NCBI RefSeq assembly: GCF_000413855.1
Contig: NZ_ATGG01000012.1
Span: 1 to 64,000, forward strand
Direction: 5' to 3'
Length of the DNA stretch: 64,000 nucleotides
Source: Acinetobacter gyllenbergii CIP 110306 = MTCC 11365
GTDB taxonomy: Bacteria; Pseudomonadota; Gammaproteobacteria; Pseudomonadales; Moraxellaceae
Part shown: piece by piece, positions 8,999-18,039 of the stretch
How the letters are laid out: every line of letters begins with the position of its first letter
Position numbering within the stretch: the first letter of the stretch is position 1
The notes under the pieces: generated by a model
Told to the model about the DNA's origin: nothing
Databases searched by the model: none
The model's input: the letters and a program-made list of their open reading frames with translations, nothing else
Program-made: the position numbers and the translations under genes

Positions 8999-9934
8999 GT
9001 GAGAAAAATGAAAAATAAGATTCGTGGTGCTATTTATGGTTTATTAATCGGTGATGCGGTTGGTGTGCCTTATGAATTTAACTTACCTGAACAACTCCCT
9101 CATATTGTTGATATCGATATGATTCCGCCTAAAAATTTTAGTCGAACCTATCCTGATATTCCAATTGGCACCTGGTCCGATGATGGTGCACAAGCTTTGT
9201 GTTTATTGGCATCTTTACTTCATTGTCAAAAGTTAGATCCAGTTGATTTAATGAATCGCATTGCGAATTGGTATCAGTTTGGATATATGGCTCCTGATTA
9301 TCATGTATTTGATGTGGGGGTGCAGACAGCAACAGCCATTCGACAATATTTACAAGGCACGCCAATTATGCAAGTCGCGATTGATGATGAACATGCTAAT
9401 GGCAATGGGGCATTGATGAGAGTTCTACCATTAGCGTTGTGGCATCAAGGGACAGACGAGGCATTAATTTTAGCTGCCTATTTACAATCTCATATTACCC
9501 ATGCGCATCTACGCTCAAAAGTATGTTGTGCTTTATATTGTTTATGGGCGAGATATATTTTAAAAGGGATGACGATTAATGCCGCGTGGTCACATGCTGT
9601 GACTATCTTAAGAGGGTATTATGGAAATCGACCAGATGAATTGGAGCAATTAGAATTTTTCATCCGCCCTGATGATTTAGAGGGAGGAACGGGAAGCGGT
9701 TATGTTGTGGATTGCCTCAAATCAGCTTATTTAGCCTTACAAGAGTCCAGCTACCAAGCCGTGATAAAAAAAGCAATTTCTTTGGGGCGTGATACGGATA
9801 CAACAGCATGTGTGGCTGGTGGATTGGCAGGACTTGCTTTTGGGTATGAGGATATTCCTGCTGTATGGTTACAGCAGTTAAGAGCCAAGGAAATGGTTGA
9901 GCCTTTGCTTGCACAATTGATAGAAGACAAATGA
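8999..9934 (+). CDS. ADP-ribosylglycohydrolase family protein
   Basis: Members of this family remove ADP-ribose from proteins or small molecules using two magnesium ions. The 311-residue product has the family landmarks in order: GDAVGVPYEF (18-27), the metal motif WSDDG (S60, D61, D62; often TDDT in relatives), GNGALMR, and the C-terminal GRDTDT (D265, D267, T268). The metal ligands appear intact, so activity is likely. The target is unknown. The listed start is GTG 8999; ATG 9008 in the same frame is equally possible and neither has a good Shine-Dalgarno. It is coupled to the next gene (stop and start one base apart) and seems inserted between dapF and xerC. Confidence 0.88.
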   Translation: MRKMKNKIRGAIYGLLIGDAVGVPYEFNLPEQLPHIVDIDMIPPKNFSRTYPDIPIGTWSDDGAQALCLLASLLHCQKLDPVDLMNRIANWYQFGYMAPDYHVFDVGVQTATAIRQYLQGTPIMQVAIDDEHANGNGALMRVLPLALWHQGTDEALILAAYLQSHITHAHLRSKVCCALYCLWARYILKGMTINAAWSHAVTILRGYYGNRPDELEQLEFFIRPDDLEGGTGSGYVVDCLKSAYLALQESSYQAVIKKAISLGRDTDTTACVAGGLAGLAFGYEDIPAVWLQQLRAKEMVEPLLAQLIEDK

Positions 9935-9935
9935 G

Positions 9936-10544
9936 ATGAACATCGTCTTTCTTGCTGGCGCATCAGGCAATACACAATTTTGGAATCCTCTGATTGCACA
10001 GCTTCCTCATCATTATACAAAGCAAGTGATTGCTTATCCTGGTTTTCATGGGGTGGCAACAAACCCTGATATTCACAGTTTTGATGATCTGAGCAATTAT
10101 GTGCTTGCACAGATTCAACAGCCTTCTATTCTGATTGCCCAATCCATGGGTGGAATCTTTGCGATTGCATCAGCATTACAGAAATCAGATTTGGTGAAAG
10201 GTTTAGTGTTGATTGCAACTTCGGGTGGAATTAATTTTGACCGATTTCAAGTTCAAGACTGGCGGCAGTTTTATCAGCAGGAATATATTGAATATCCTGA
10301 TTGGTTTATGACAACGAAAGTCGACTATGAGCAACATTTACCAGATATAGAGGTGGATACTTTATTGATCTGGGGTAATCAAGATCCGATTAGTCCGATT
10401 GAGGTTGGACAATATTTAAATCAGATCTTGCAAAAAGCCAAACTCTATATTGTAGAAGATGGTGATCATCAACTGGCAGAGAAATGTGCTGATGAGGTTG
10501 CCATACAAATTAATGGTTATTTAAAAAATTTAAAGCAGGAATGA
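9936..10544 (+). CDS. Small alpha/beta hydrolase
   Basis: This 202-residue protein has an alpha/beta-hydrolase layout. The nucleophile is probably S70 in the elbow AQSMGG, with D150 (WGNQD) and H178 (DGDHQ) completing a triad. No lid domain is evident, so it is a minimal esterase-like fold of unknown substrate. Its ATG begins one base after the TGA of the ADP-ribosylglycohydrolase gene, implying translational coupling and perhaps a shared pathway, for example esterase plus ADP-ribosyl removal. That link is inference. A strong terminator follows. Confidence 0.8.
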   Translation: MNIVFLAGASGNTQFWNPLIAQLPHHYTKQVIAYPGFHGVATNPDIHSFDDLSNYVLAQIQQPSILIAQSMGGIFAIASALQKSDLVKGLVLIATSGGINFDRFQVQDWRQFYQQEYIEYPDWFMTTKVDYEQHLPDIEVDTLLIWGNQDPISPIEVGQYLNQILQKAKLYIVEDGDHQLAEKCADEVAIQINGYLKNLKQE

Positions 10545-10555
10545 AACGGATATTG

Positions 10556-10582
10556 AGCGTGCTGCGATCAGCACGCTTTTTA
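10556..10582 (+). terminator. Terminator after the ADP-ribosylglycohydrolase/hydrolase pair
   Basis: AGCGTGCTG / CAGCACGCT perfect 9-bp stem with a CGAT loop and TTTTTATT. The minus-strand LysE gene converges from the other side. Confidence 0.85.
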
Positions 10583-10586
10583 TTGT

Positions 10587-11201
10587 TTATCGTTTGCTGA
10601 AAGCCAGTTTCAATGCAAACAAAATAAAAATACTGCCTGTGATGCGATCCATGTAGCGAATAAATTTAGGTTGTTTTAAATAAGCAGAAATGGACTGCAT
10701 TGCAGCGATCAGAAAAATTGACCAGATCAAGCCGATCACGACATGAATCATCACCAGTCCCATAGTCCATATAATTGGAGACGAAGACTGTGGAATAAAC
10801 TGTGGCAAAAAGGAAATATAAAAAATACCGACTTTGGGATTGAGTAAATTGCCCCAAAAACCTTTAATAAACCAGTTTTGTGTTGTTACTGCTGAATCAT
10901 TTACATTCGCAAGTTGGCTACGGGGTTTTAAAAGGAGATTGAGTCCTAACCATGTCAGGTAAATTGCACCCATCCATTTCAAGGCATTGAAGGCCAGATC
11001 CGAAGTCATCAGCAACGCACCTAAACCACAGGCCACAATAATTCCCCATACAATACAGCCAAGATTAATCCCCAAAGCCGCCTGAAAGGCTTTGGCTTTG
11101 CCCTCCAAGGTAGCAGTACGAATAATCAGCGTGGTATCTAAACCCGGAGTAAGCGTGAGCAAAGTAATTGCAATGAGATAAGGAATAAGCATGGCTGTCA
11201 T
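10587..11201 (-). CDS. LysE/RhtB family amino-acid exporter
   Basis: This 204-residue inner-membrane protein has about six hydrophobic segments and a typical LysE-family start (LTPGLDTTLIIRTA, GINLGC). The family exports amino acids such as lysine, threonine or homoserine lactone; the substrate cannot be assigned. The nearby lysine-synthesis genes are suggestive only. It faces the plus-strand hydrolase gene and ends 42 bases from it. It is the last of three genes that separate dapF from xerC. Confidence 0.88.
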   Translation of the reverse strand: MTAMLIPYLIAITLLTLTPGLDTTLIIRTATLEGKAKAFQAALGINLGCIVWGIIVACGLGALLMTSDLAFNALKWMGAIYLTWLGLNLLLKPRSQLANVNDSAVTTQNWFIKGFWGNLLNPKVGIFYISFLPQFIPQSSSPIIWTMGLVMIHVVIGLIWSIFLIAAMQSISAYLKQPKFIRYMDRITGSIFILFALKLAFSKR

Positions 11202-11336
11202 CGGTCAAGCACCATTTAAAACTTGAAAATGATTGTAGTACAGAGCAAGAGATTCTTCGATATTTGTTTAATGATAAAGAGAAGTAAAATTTGTTAGACT
11301 ATCGTTGTTGGTATCGGCATAACACTGGAGAGCAAC

Positions 11337-12251
11337 TTGGAAAGCCCTGAAAAACTGCTGTCCATGTGGTTAAAAGAACGGATCATTCAAAATCAGTCTG
11401 AACATACCATTGCAGCCTATCAGCGTGATTTAACCGATTTCTTTAAGTTTTGTGAATACAAGCAATTGCAACTGCAAGATGTTGAAGCTTCTGATTTGCG
11501 GGAATATCTGGCGGCAAGGGTTGAGCGAGATCAACTGAGTAGCAGTAGCTTACAGCGTCATTTAACGTCAATTCGCCAATTTATGAAATGGGCAGAACAA
11601 GGTCAGTATTTAGAACAGAATCCATCTGAAGATTTTCGATTAAAACGCCAACCGCGACCTTTACCAGGGATGATTGATATTGAAACCGTTCACCAAATTT
11701 TAGACCAAGCAGCACCAGAGAAACCGATCGAACAACAATTATGGTTACGTGATAAAGCCATGCTCGAATTGCTTTATTCCAGTGGTCTTCGTTTGGCAGA
11801 ATTACAAGGATTGACGATTAAAGATGTCGACTTTAATCGGCAACTGTTACGGATTACAGGGAAGGGCAATAAAACACGTATTGTTCCTTTTGGTTTAAAG
11901 GCCAAAGACAGTTTGGTTGAATGGTTGAAAATCTATCGAATTTGGCTAGGTGGCTTTAATGCGGATTCATCGGTTTTTATCTCACAACGTGGTAATGTCT
12001 TAACACCACGTCAAATTGAAAATCGGGTCAAGTTACAAGCACAACGTGCAGGTGTGAATGTCGATTTACATCCTCATTTATTACGCCATTGTTTTGCCAG
12101 TCATATGCTGTCTGCCAGTGGGGATTTACGTTCTGTACAAGAGATGTTGGGGCACAGTAATTTGTCGACTACCCAGATTTATACCCATGTTGACTTCGAA
12201 CAACTGGCTAAAGTGTATGATCAAACCCATCCGCGTGCGCAAAAAAGCTAA
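11337..12251 (+). CDS. xerC: Site-specific tyrosine recombinase XerC
   Basis: XerC works with XerD at dif to resolve chromosome dimers. The 304-residue product has the N-terminal SAM-like core-binding domain and all catalytic residues: R152 (SGLRLAEL), K176 (GKGNK), H247 and R250 (HPHLLRH), H273 (LGHSN) and nucleophile Y282 (IYTHVD). The C-terminal YDQTHPRA is XerC-like rather than XerD-like. The start is TTG 11337, chosen because GGAGAG (11327-11332) sits four bases upstream and no ATG fits. No terminator was seen after it. Confidence 0.93.
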   Translation: MESPEKLLSMWLKERIIQNQSEHTIAAYQRDLTDFFKFCEYKQLQLQDVEASDLREYLAARVERDQLSSSSLQRHLTSIRQFMKWAEQGQYLEQNPSEDFRLKRQPRPLPGMIDIETVHQILDQAAPEKPIEQQLWLRDKAMLELLYSSGLRLAELQGLTIKDVDFNRQLLRITGKGNKTRIVPFGLKAKDSLVEWLKIYRIWLGGFNADSSVFISQRGNVLTPRQIENRVKLQAQRAGVNVDLHPHLLRHCFASHMLSASGDLRSVQEMLGHSNLSTTQIYTHVDFEQLAKVYDQTHPRAQKS

Positions 12252-12689
12252 TTCTTGATATATTATGTTGCAAAATTGAGCGTTTAATAGTCGACTACTT
12301 TTCCTGTTTATTTCTGGTATTCGTTTAATTGCTGTTCTTACTTAATTGCCACGTTTTTGCAAAATCCAAAACACTTGTAATTTTGCTAGAAACGATCAGT
12401 TACAGATCATCCTTAGTTAAATTAAAATGCCTGTTTTAGATCGTTGAATTTTATAAAATATTAAAAAAATCAAAGTTTAATATTCATCATATTTATAAGC
12501 TAAATTTGTAGCACCGATAATTATTTTCAATATGTGAACTGAGCGTTTCATCTTTTTTATTGCCATAGCGGAAATTGTGACTTGACCGAAATGCCAAATA
12601 CATTGCAAGATAGGGCACCTAAAAAGTTTCAATCGAAGAGTTAGAATGCTCTTCATTACATTTACTTGCTTAGAACAGCCGAGGATTAC
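12252..12689. other. AT-rich intergenic region upstream of etfB
   Basis: About 440 bases hold no credible ORF or RNA gene. A possible etfBA promoter is TTGACC (12582-12587), an 18-base spacer and CAAGAT (12606-12611). That would leave a leader of roughly 70 bases. Nothing else recognisable. Confidence 0.5.
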
Positions 12690-13439
12690 ATGAAGGCTCT
12701 TGTCGCTGTAAAACGTGTGGTTGATGCCAACGTAAAAGTTCGTGTTAAGCCGGACAATAGTGGGGTTGACCTTACCAACGTTAAGATGTCAATCAACCCA
12801 TTCTGTGAAATCGCAGTGGAAGAAGCGGTTCGCTTAAAAGAAAAAGGAACAGTTTCTGAAATCGTTGTTGTTTCAGTGGGTTCTAAAGACGCTCAAGAAC
12901 AAATTCGTTCTGCAATGGCTTTAGGTGCTGACCGTGGTATTTTAGTTGAAACGGCTGATGAAGTTGGCGCTCTAGAAGTTGCTAAAATCTTGAAAGGCGT
13001 TGTTGATGCTGAAAAACCAGAACTTATTCTTCTTGGTAAACAAGCAATTGATGACGACTCTAACCAAGTAGGTCAAATGCTTGGTGCTTTACTTGGTGCA
13101 GGTCAAGGTACTTTCGCATCTGAAGTTAAAGTTGACGGTGGTAAAGTTCAAGTAACTCGTGAAGTTGACGGTGGTTTACAAACTGTTGAGCTTGCACTTC
13201 CTGCAATCATCACGACTGACTTACGTTTGAATGAGCCACGTTATGCTGCTCTTCCAAACATCATGAAAGCGCGTAAAAAACCGCTTGATACCAAGTCACC
13301 TGCTGATTATGGCGTTGCAACAGGCACTAAGCTTAAAACAATTAAAGTTGAAGCTCCTGCTGAACGTAAAGCTGGCGTACAAGTGAAGTCTGTAGACGAG
13401 CTTGTTGAAAAATTGAAAAACGAAGCGAAAGTGATCTAA
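12690..13439 (+). CDS. etfB: Electron transfer flavoprotein beta subunit
   Basis: EtfB with EtfA carries electrons from acyl-CoA and other dehydrogenases to ETF-ubiquinone oxidoreductase. The protein is 249 residues from ATG 12690, starting [12 protein letters not shown] as in the family. GAGGA at 12681-12685 fixes this start over longer in-frame options. It contains the EtfB signature region around [18 protein letters not shown]. Codon use favours the strongly expressed set seen also in etfA. The etfA gene follows after 17 bases. Confidence 0.97.
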   Translation: MKALVAVKRVVDANVKVRVKPDNSGVDLTNVKMSINPFCEIAVEEAVRLKEKGTVSEIVVVSVGSKDAQEQIRSAMALGADRGILVETADEVGALEVAKILKGVVDAEKPELILLGKQAIDDDSNQVGQMLGALLGAGQGTFASEVKVDGGKVQVTREVDGGLQTVELALPAIITTDLRLNEPRYAALPNIMKARKKPLDTKSPADYGVATGTKLKTIKVEAPAERKAGVQVKSVDELVEKLKNEAKVI

Positions 13440-13456
13440 TACAGAAGGATAAAATC

Positions 13457-14392
13457 ATGAGTATTTTAGTTATCGCTGATCACAACAACCAGACACTTAA
13501 CGGTGCAACTTTAAACGTTGTTGCGGCAGCTCAAAAAATCGGTGGTGATATTACTGTATTAGTTGCTGGTTCTGGCGCTCAAGCAGTTGCTGACGCTGCT
13601 GCTAAAGTTGCTGGCGTGAGCAAAGTATTACTTGCTGACAATGCAGCTTATGCAAACCAATTGGCTGAAAACGTTGCTGGCTTAGTTGCTGACATCGCGA
13701 AAGGCGGATACAAATACGTATTGGCTGCTTCTACAACAACAGGTAAGAACGTTCTTCCTCGCGTTGCTGCGCTTCTTGACGTAAGCATGATCTCAGACAT
13801 CATCGCTGTTGAATCTGCAAACACGTTCAAGCGTCCAATCTACGCAGGTAATGCAATCGCAACTGTTCAATCTGACGAAGCAATTATCGTGGGTACAGTT
13901 CGTGGTACAGCCTTTGATGCAGTTGCTGCTGAAGGCGGTTCTGCTGCAGTTGAAGCGGTTGCTGAAGCGAAAGATGCGGGTATTTCTAAGTTTGTAAGTG
14001 AAGAAATCGTGAAACTAGATCGTCCAGAGTTAACTGCTGCACGTATCGTTGTTTCTGGTGGTCGTGGTGTCGGTTCTGGTGAAAACTATCACAAAGTACT
14101 TGATCCATTGGCTGACAAGCTTGGTGCTGCTCAAGGTGCTTCACGTGCTGCGGTAGATGCTGGCTTTGTACCAAACGACTTCCAAGTTGGTCAAACTGGT
14201 AAAATCGTTGCGCCAGATCTTTATATGGCGATTGGTATCTCTGGTGCGATTCAACACTTGGCAGGTATGAAAGATTCTAAAGTTATTGTTGCAATCAACA
14301 AAGACGAAGAAGCGCCAATCAACAGTGTTGCTGACTACTGGTTAGTAGGCGATTTGAACACTGTAGTACCTGAATTGGTATCTAAACTTTAA
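13457..14392 (+). CDS. etfA: Electron transfer flavoprotein alpha subunit
   Basis: EtfA binds FAD and pairs with EtfB. The 311-residue protein has the N-terminal ETF domain and the C-terminal FAD-binding domain. The latter shows VVSGGRGVGSGENY, the conserved GQTGKIVAPDLYMAIGISG block and GAIQHLAGM. Length and order are normal. It shares an operon with etfB and ends at a terminator. ETF-QO is not in this window. Confidence 0.97.
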   Translation: MSILVIADHNNQTLNGATLNVVAAAQKIGGDITVLVAGSGAQAVADAAAKVAGVSKVLLADNAAYANQLAENVAGLVADIAKGGYKYVLAASTTTGKNVLPRVAALLDVSMISDIIAVESANTFKRPIYAGNAIATVQSDEAIIVGTVRGTAFDAVAAEGGSAAVEAVAEAKDAGISKFVSEEIVKLDRPELTAARIVVSGGRGVGSGENYHKVLDPLADKLGAAQGASRAAVDAGFVPNDFQVGQTGKIVAPDLYMAIGISGAIQHLAGMKDSKVIVAINKDEEAPINSVADYWLVGDLNTVVPELVSKL

Positions 14393-14409
14393 TTCGCTCT
14401 GAATAAAAG

Positions 14410-14571
14410 TTGAAGAACGCTCCGAAAGGGGCGTTTTTTTATGCCTTAAACGCTTGGGTAATTGTAATCACAGTTTATTTTGTTGTTTTAGCCATCAATG
14501 GTGGGGTATGGCTATTTTTACTGATCTGGGTTAATAAAGATCGTGTTGAGCATAATGTGCGTCGTATTTAG
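14410..14571 (+). pseudogene. Possible decayed or unannotated small membrane-protein frame
   Basis: An open frame from TTG 14410 to TAG 14569-14571 gives 53 residues. It includes a strongly hydrophobic helix (roughly VIVITVYFVVLAING then WLFLLIWV) followed by a polar, basic tail NKDRVEHNVRRI. The composition looks like a real one- or two-pass membrane protein. However, the frame runs through the etfA terminator hairpin and lacks any ATG. I read it as the remnant of a gene end, or a small protein with an unusual start. Function unknown. Confidence 0.3.
14416..14440 (+). terminator. Terminator of etfBA
   Basis: AACGCTCC / GGGGCGTT stem with a GAAA tetraloop and seven T. Confidence 0.9.
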
Positions 14572-15046
14572 GTTATCCGGACAAATACATTCTGGATCCC
14601 CAGGCGGTACTTAAATAGCACTAGAATCAAAAATAAGAGCTATTTGTCGTGGGAGTCTGGGGAGGAGCTAAAGAGGGCTTGTTTACGCCGATTGGCATAT
14701 CATTCATTTTCAGATGGTTTTTATTAAACAAGCTTTTGGTTGCGTTTTGCTATTTTATAAGTCAGCGACAGAATTCCATACATAAAAGGTTTAAATAAGG
14801 CTTGGATTTGGTGATCTGTAGGCTAAAACTTAATATGCATTATCGCGCTGAAACAACCAGCTAAATCTTATTTGATTCAACAGTTTTATTGAATCATTTG
14901 ATGAACTTTTGCTTAAAAAGTCTACGAATCCATTTTTATTGGTGGATATGATATTTGATAATTTTAAGTTATTCATTTATATAATTTTTTTATTGTAAAA
15001 AAATGCTATTTTTAGATGCTTAAACTCACAGTTGATTTGTGCTTTG

Positions 15047-15055
15047 TGCTATAAT
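15047..15055 (+). promoter_or_regulatory. gyrA extended -10 promoter
   Basis: TGCTATAAT is a perfect -10 with the extended TGN element. No good -35 is present at 17 bases, as expected for an extended -10 promoter. It leaves a leader of about 100 bases before gyrA. Confidence 0.6.
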
Positions 15056-15124
15056 TTTTCGCTGTATTTTTTATTTTTAGTTCAAGCCCTTGAGCTAAAA
15101 TTTTGCAAGATTGAAGACATAAAA

Positions 15125-15146
15125 ACAGGTACAACTCTCTACCTGT
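15125..15146 (+). promoter_or_regulatory. Hairpin in the gyrA leader, just before the ribosome site
   Basis: ACAGGTA / TACCTGT is a perfect 7-bp stem with an 8-base loop. It ends four bases before the AAGGAG Shine-Dalgarno (15151-15156). It may stabilise the mRNA or tune translation; that is inference. Confidence 0.5.
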
Positions 15147-15161
15147 AAACAAGGAGTATGC

Positions 15162-17891
15162 ATGAGCGTATCGGAAATCAGACCGATTGCCATTGAGGAC
15201 GAACTCAAGCATTCATATCTAGATTACGCGATGAGCGTAATTGTATCTCGTGCATTGCCAGATGTTAGAGACGGTCTAAAACCTGTTCATCGTCGCGTAT
15301 TATATGCGATGCACGAATTGGGCAATGATTATAACAAAGCGTACAAAAAGTCTGCTCGTGTTGTCGGGGACGTGATCGGTAAATATCACCCTCATGGTGA
15401 CAGTGCAGTATACGAAACAATTGTTCGTATGGCGCAGGACTTCAGCTTGCGTTACATGTTGGTTGATGGTCAGGGTAACTTCGGTTCGGTCGATGGGGAT
15501 AGCGCGGCAGCAATGCGTTATACCGAAGTTCGTATGCAAAAACTCACCCATGAAATTTTGGCTGATCTAGAAAAAGATACGGTTGATTGGGAAGATAACT
15601 ACGACGGTTCTGAGCGTATTCCTCAAGTAATGCCAACGCGTATTCCAAATCTACTGATTAACGGTACGACAGGTATTGCGGTGGGTATGGCGACCAATAT
15701 GGCGCCACACAACATGACCGAAGTGGTCAATGCATGTTTGGCCTATGCCAATAACCCGAATATCTCTGTAGAAGGTTTGATGGAGCACATTACTGGCCCA
15801 GATTTCCCTACAGGCGGTATTATTTACGGTAAATCAGGCATCGTAGATGCTTACCGTACCGGTAAAGGCCGTTTGCATATTCGTGGTAAATATCATTTCG
15901 AAGAAGACCAGAAAACAGGTCGTACCACGATCGTCTTTACTGAAATTCCTTATCAGGTCAATAAGGCAAAAACCATTGAGCGTATTGCCGAGTTAGTCAA
16001 AGAAAAGAAACTTGAAGGGATTTCTGAACTTCGTGACGAGTCTGATAAAGACGGTATGCGTATTGCCATCGACTTGAAGCGTGGTGAAAACGCTGAAGTT
16101 GCGGTGAATAATTTATTCTTGCATACACAATTACAAAACTCGTTCAGCATCAACATGGTCTGTCTCGACAATGGTCAGCCAAAGTTGATGAATCTGAGAG
16201 AGATTATTGCGGCATTTATTCGTCACCGCCAAGAAGTTGTGACACGTCGTACCATGTACGAATTGCGTAAAGCACGCGAGCGTGGTCATATCTTGGAAGG
16301 TTTGACGGTTGCCTTAGCCAATATTGATGCCATTATTGAAACCATCAAAACTTCGGCTAACCCAGCTGAAGCGCGCGAGCGTTTACAAGCAGGTGAGTGG
16401 GCCGGTGGTGGTGTGGTTGCATTGCTTGAAAAAGCAGGCGCTATCTCTGTTCGCCCAGATGAGATTGAAGGTGAAGACCCAACACGTCCATTTGGCTTGT
16501 CGGGTGATATCTATCGTTTGTCACCGACTCAAGTTGGCGCGATCTTAGAGTTGCGTTTACACCGCTTAACAGGCTTGGAACAAGACAAGTTACACGCAGA
16601 ATATACTGAAATCTTAGGTCAAATTGCCGAATTAACTGCAATTCTGAGTGATTTTAACCTACTGATGAATGTGATTCGTGAAGAGCTTGCGTTGATCTTG
16701 CAACAATATGGTGATGGTCGTCGTACTGAGATTGTCGAGTCTGGTGTTGATTTCTGCCGTGAAGACTTGATTCCTGAAGAGCAAGTTGTATTGACTGTAT
16801 CTCAAACAGGTTATGCGAAAACTCAGCCACTGTCTGATTATCAAGCGCAACGTCGTGGTGGTCGTGGTAAGTCTGCAACAGCAATGAAAGATGATGACAT
16901 CATCCAACATTTAATTGTGGCGTCAAACCATGCAACGGTACTGTGCTTTACAAATGTGGGTAAAGTTTACCGCTTACGCGTATTTGAAGTTCCGCAGGCT
17001 TCGCGTGGCGCAAAAGGTCGTCCAATTATTAATTTGCTTCCACTGGATGCGAATGAGACTGTGACTGCGATCTTGCCATTGACGGAATTCCCTGAAAATC
17101 ACTATGTGTTTATGGCAACTGCGTCAGGTACGGTCAAACGTGTTGAACTTGCACAATTTAGTAATGTTCGTTCAAACGGTTTACGTGCAATTGAGCTGAA
17201 TGAAGAAGATACCTTGATTGGTGTTGCGATTACCGATGGTAACCAGCAGATCATGTTGTTCTCGAATGAAGGTAAGGCAATTCGTTTTGCTGAAACTGAT
17301 GTTCGTGCCATGGGGCGTACTGCCAAAGGTGTACGTGGTATGCGTGTCAGCTTCGCTAGCAATACCATTGAAGCTGAAGATGCCGATGTTGAAAATGATG
17401 ATAGTGATGACAATGATGATTCATCAGATTCAAACTTAGTCAGCCGCATTGTTTCACTCGTCGTTGTGCCTGAAACGGGTGAAGTGCTATGTGCATGTGC
17501 CAATGGTTATGGTAAACGCACCCCAGTTGATGACTTCCCAACCAAGAAGCGTGGCGGTAAGGGGGTAATCGCGATTAAGACCAGTGAGCGTAATGGTGAG
17601 CTTGTCGGCGCAGTATCAATTGATGAAAGCAAAGAACTCATGTTGATTTCTGATGGTGGTACTTTGGTACGTACACGTGCTGCCGAAGTAGCAACCACCG
17701 GTCGTAATGCGCAAGGTGTTCGTTTGATCCGCTTGAGTGATGCTGAAACCTTAGTTGGTGTGGTATCTATTGAAGCAGTAGAGGATGACGAAGAGTTAGA
17801 TGCGATTGATGATGTAGAAAATACTGAAGCTGAAGCAATCACTTCTGAACAAGTCGCTGCTGAGCCGAAAGATGATACACCTGAAGCGTAA
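15162..17891 (+). CDS. gyrA: DNA gyrase subunit A
   Basis: GyrA forms the cleavage subunit of the type II topoisomerase that supercoils DNA. The 909-residue protein has the catalytic tyrosine Y120 (AAMRYTE). The quinolone region reads [10 protein letters not shown], with S81 and E85, the susceptible-type residues. The GyrA box QRRGGRGK is near residue 563, within the C-terminal beta-pinwheel. It is longer than E. coli GyrA (875). A notably acidic insert of about 22 residues (739-760, mostly D/E/N/S) sits in the pinwheel, and the C-terminal tail is also acidic. The AAGGAG at 15151 fixes the start. A terminator follows. Confidence 0.98.
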   Translation: MSVSEIRPIAIEDELKHSYLDYAMSVIVSRALPDVRDGLKPVHRRVLYAMHELGNDYNKAYKKSARVVGDVIGKYHPHGDSAVYETIVRMAQDFSLRYMLVDGQGNFGSVDGDSAAAMRYTEVRMQKLTHEILADLEKDTVDWEDNYDGSERIPQVMPTRIPNLLINGTTGIAVGMATNMAPHNMTEVVNACLAYANNPNISVEGLMEHITGPDFPTGGIIYGKSGIVDAYRTGKGRLHIRGKYHFEEDQKTGRTTIVFTEIPYQVNKAKTIERIAELVKEKKLEGISELRDESDKDGMRIAIDLKRGENAEVAVNNLFLHTQLQNSFSINMVCLDNGQPKLMNLREIIAAFIRHRQEVVTRRTMYELRKARERGHILEGLTVALANIDAIIETIKTSANPAEARERLQAGEWAGGGVVALLEKAGAISVRPDEIEGEDPTRPFGLSGDIYRLSPTQVGAILELRLHRLTGLEQDKLHAEYTEILGQIAELTAILSDFNLLMNVIREELALILQQYGDGRRTEIVESGVDFCREDLIPEEQVVLTVSQTGYAKTQPLSDYQAQRRGGRGKSATAMKDDDIIQHLIVASNHATVLCFTNVGKVYRLRVFEVPQASRGAKGRPIINLLPLDANETVTAILPLTEFPENHYVFMATASGTVKRVELAQFSNVRSNGLRAIELNEEDTLIGVAITDGNQQIMLFSNEGKAIRFAETDVRAMGRTAKGVRGMRVSFASNTIEAEDADVENDDSDDNDDSSDSNLVSRIVSLVVVPETGEVLCACANGYGKRTPVDDFPTKKRGGKGVIAIKTSERNGELVGAVSIDESKELMLISDGGTLVRTRAAEVATTGRNAQGVRLIRLSDAETLVGVVSIEAVEDDEELDAIDDVENTEAEAITSEQVAAEPKDDTPEA

Positions 17892-17906
17892 ACAATAATG
17901 TTTAAA

Positions 17907-17934
17907 AAACCCAAAGTTCTCTTTGGGTTTTTTT
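17907..17934 (+). terminator. Terminator of gyrA
   Basis: AAACCCAAAG / CTTTGGGTTT 10-bp stem with a TTCT loop, then TTTTAT. Confidence 0.9.
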
Positions 17935-18039
17935 ATATTTATTGCAAAATTAACTTTAATTTTTTCATATTGGTCAATCTAATGATTTTGTTCTAAAAGT
18001 ATAAAATATATTGATATTAAAATAAGTGAGAAAATAACA

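Larger units (their letters stand above)
14393..15161. other. Long gene-poor gap between etfA and gyrA
   Basis: Beyond the etfA terminator this 769-base gap holds four things: a possible 53-codon membrane-type reading frame (14410-14571) with no ATG; a 9-bp inverted repeat GCTTGTTTA/TAAACAAGC (14677-14685, 14725-14733); an 8-bp stem-loop TGATTCAA/TTGAATCA (14873-14880, 14889-14896); and the gyrA promoter and leader. The rest is AT-rich with no recognisable gene. The size is unusual for this otherwise compact window and suggests a decayed insertion. Confidence 0.5.

Noticed and set aside
10553..10590. Bidirectional terminator for the LysE gene
   Set aside because: The hairpin has a T run only on the plus-strand side; on the minus strand the sequence after the stem is CAATATC.
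15406..15428. Quinolone-resistance change in gyrA
   Set aside because: The codons for residues 81 and 85 encode Ser and Glu, the wild-type residues for this genus.
17507..17914. 135-codon minus-strand open frame opposite the gyrA C-terminus
   Set aside because: Ser/Thr-rich antisense translation of conserved gyrA; no promoter or ribosome site was seen.
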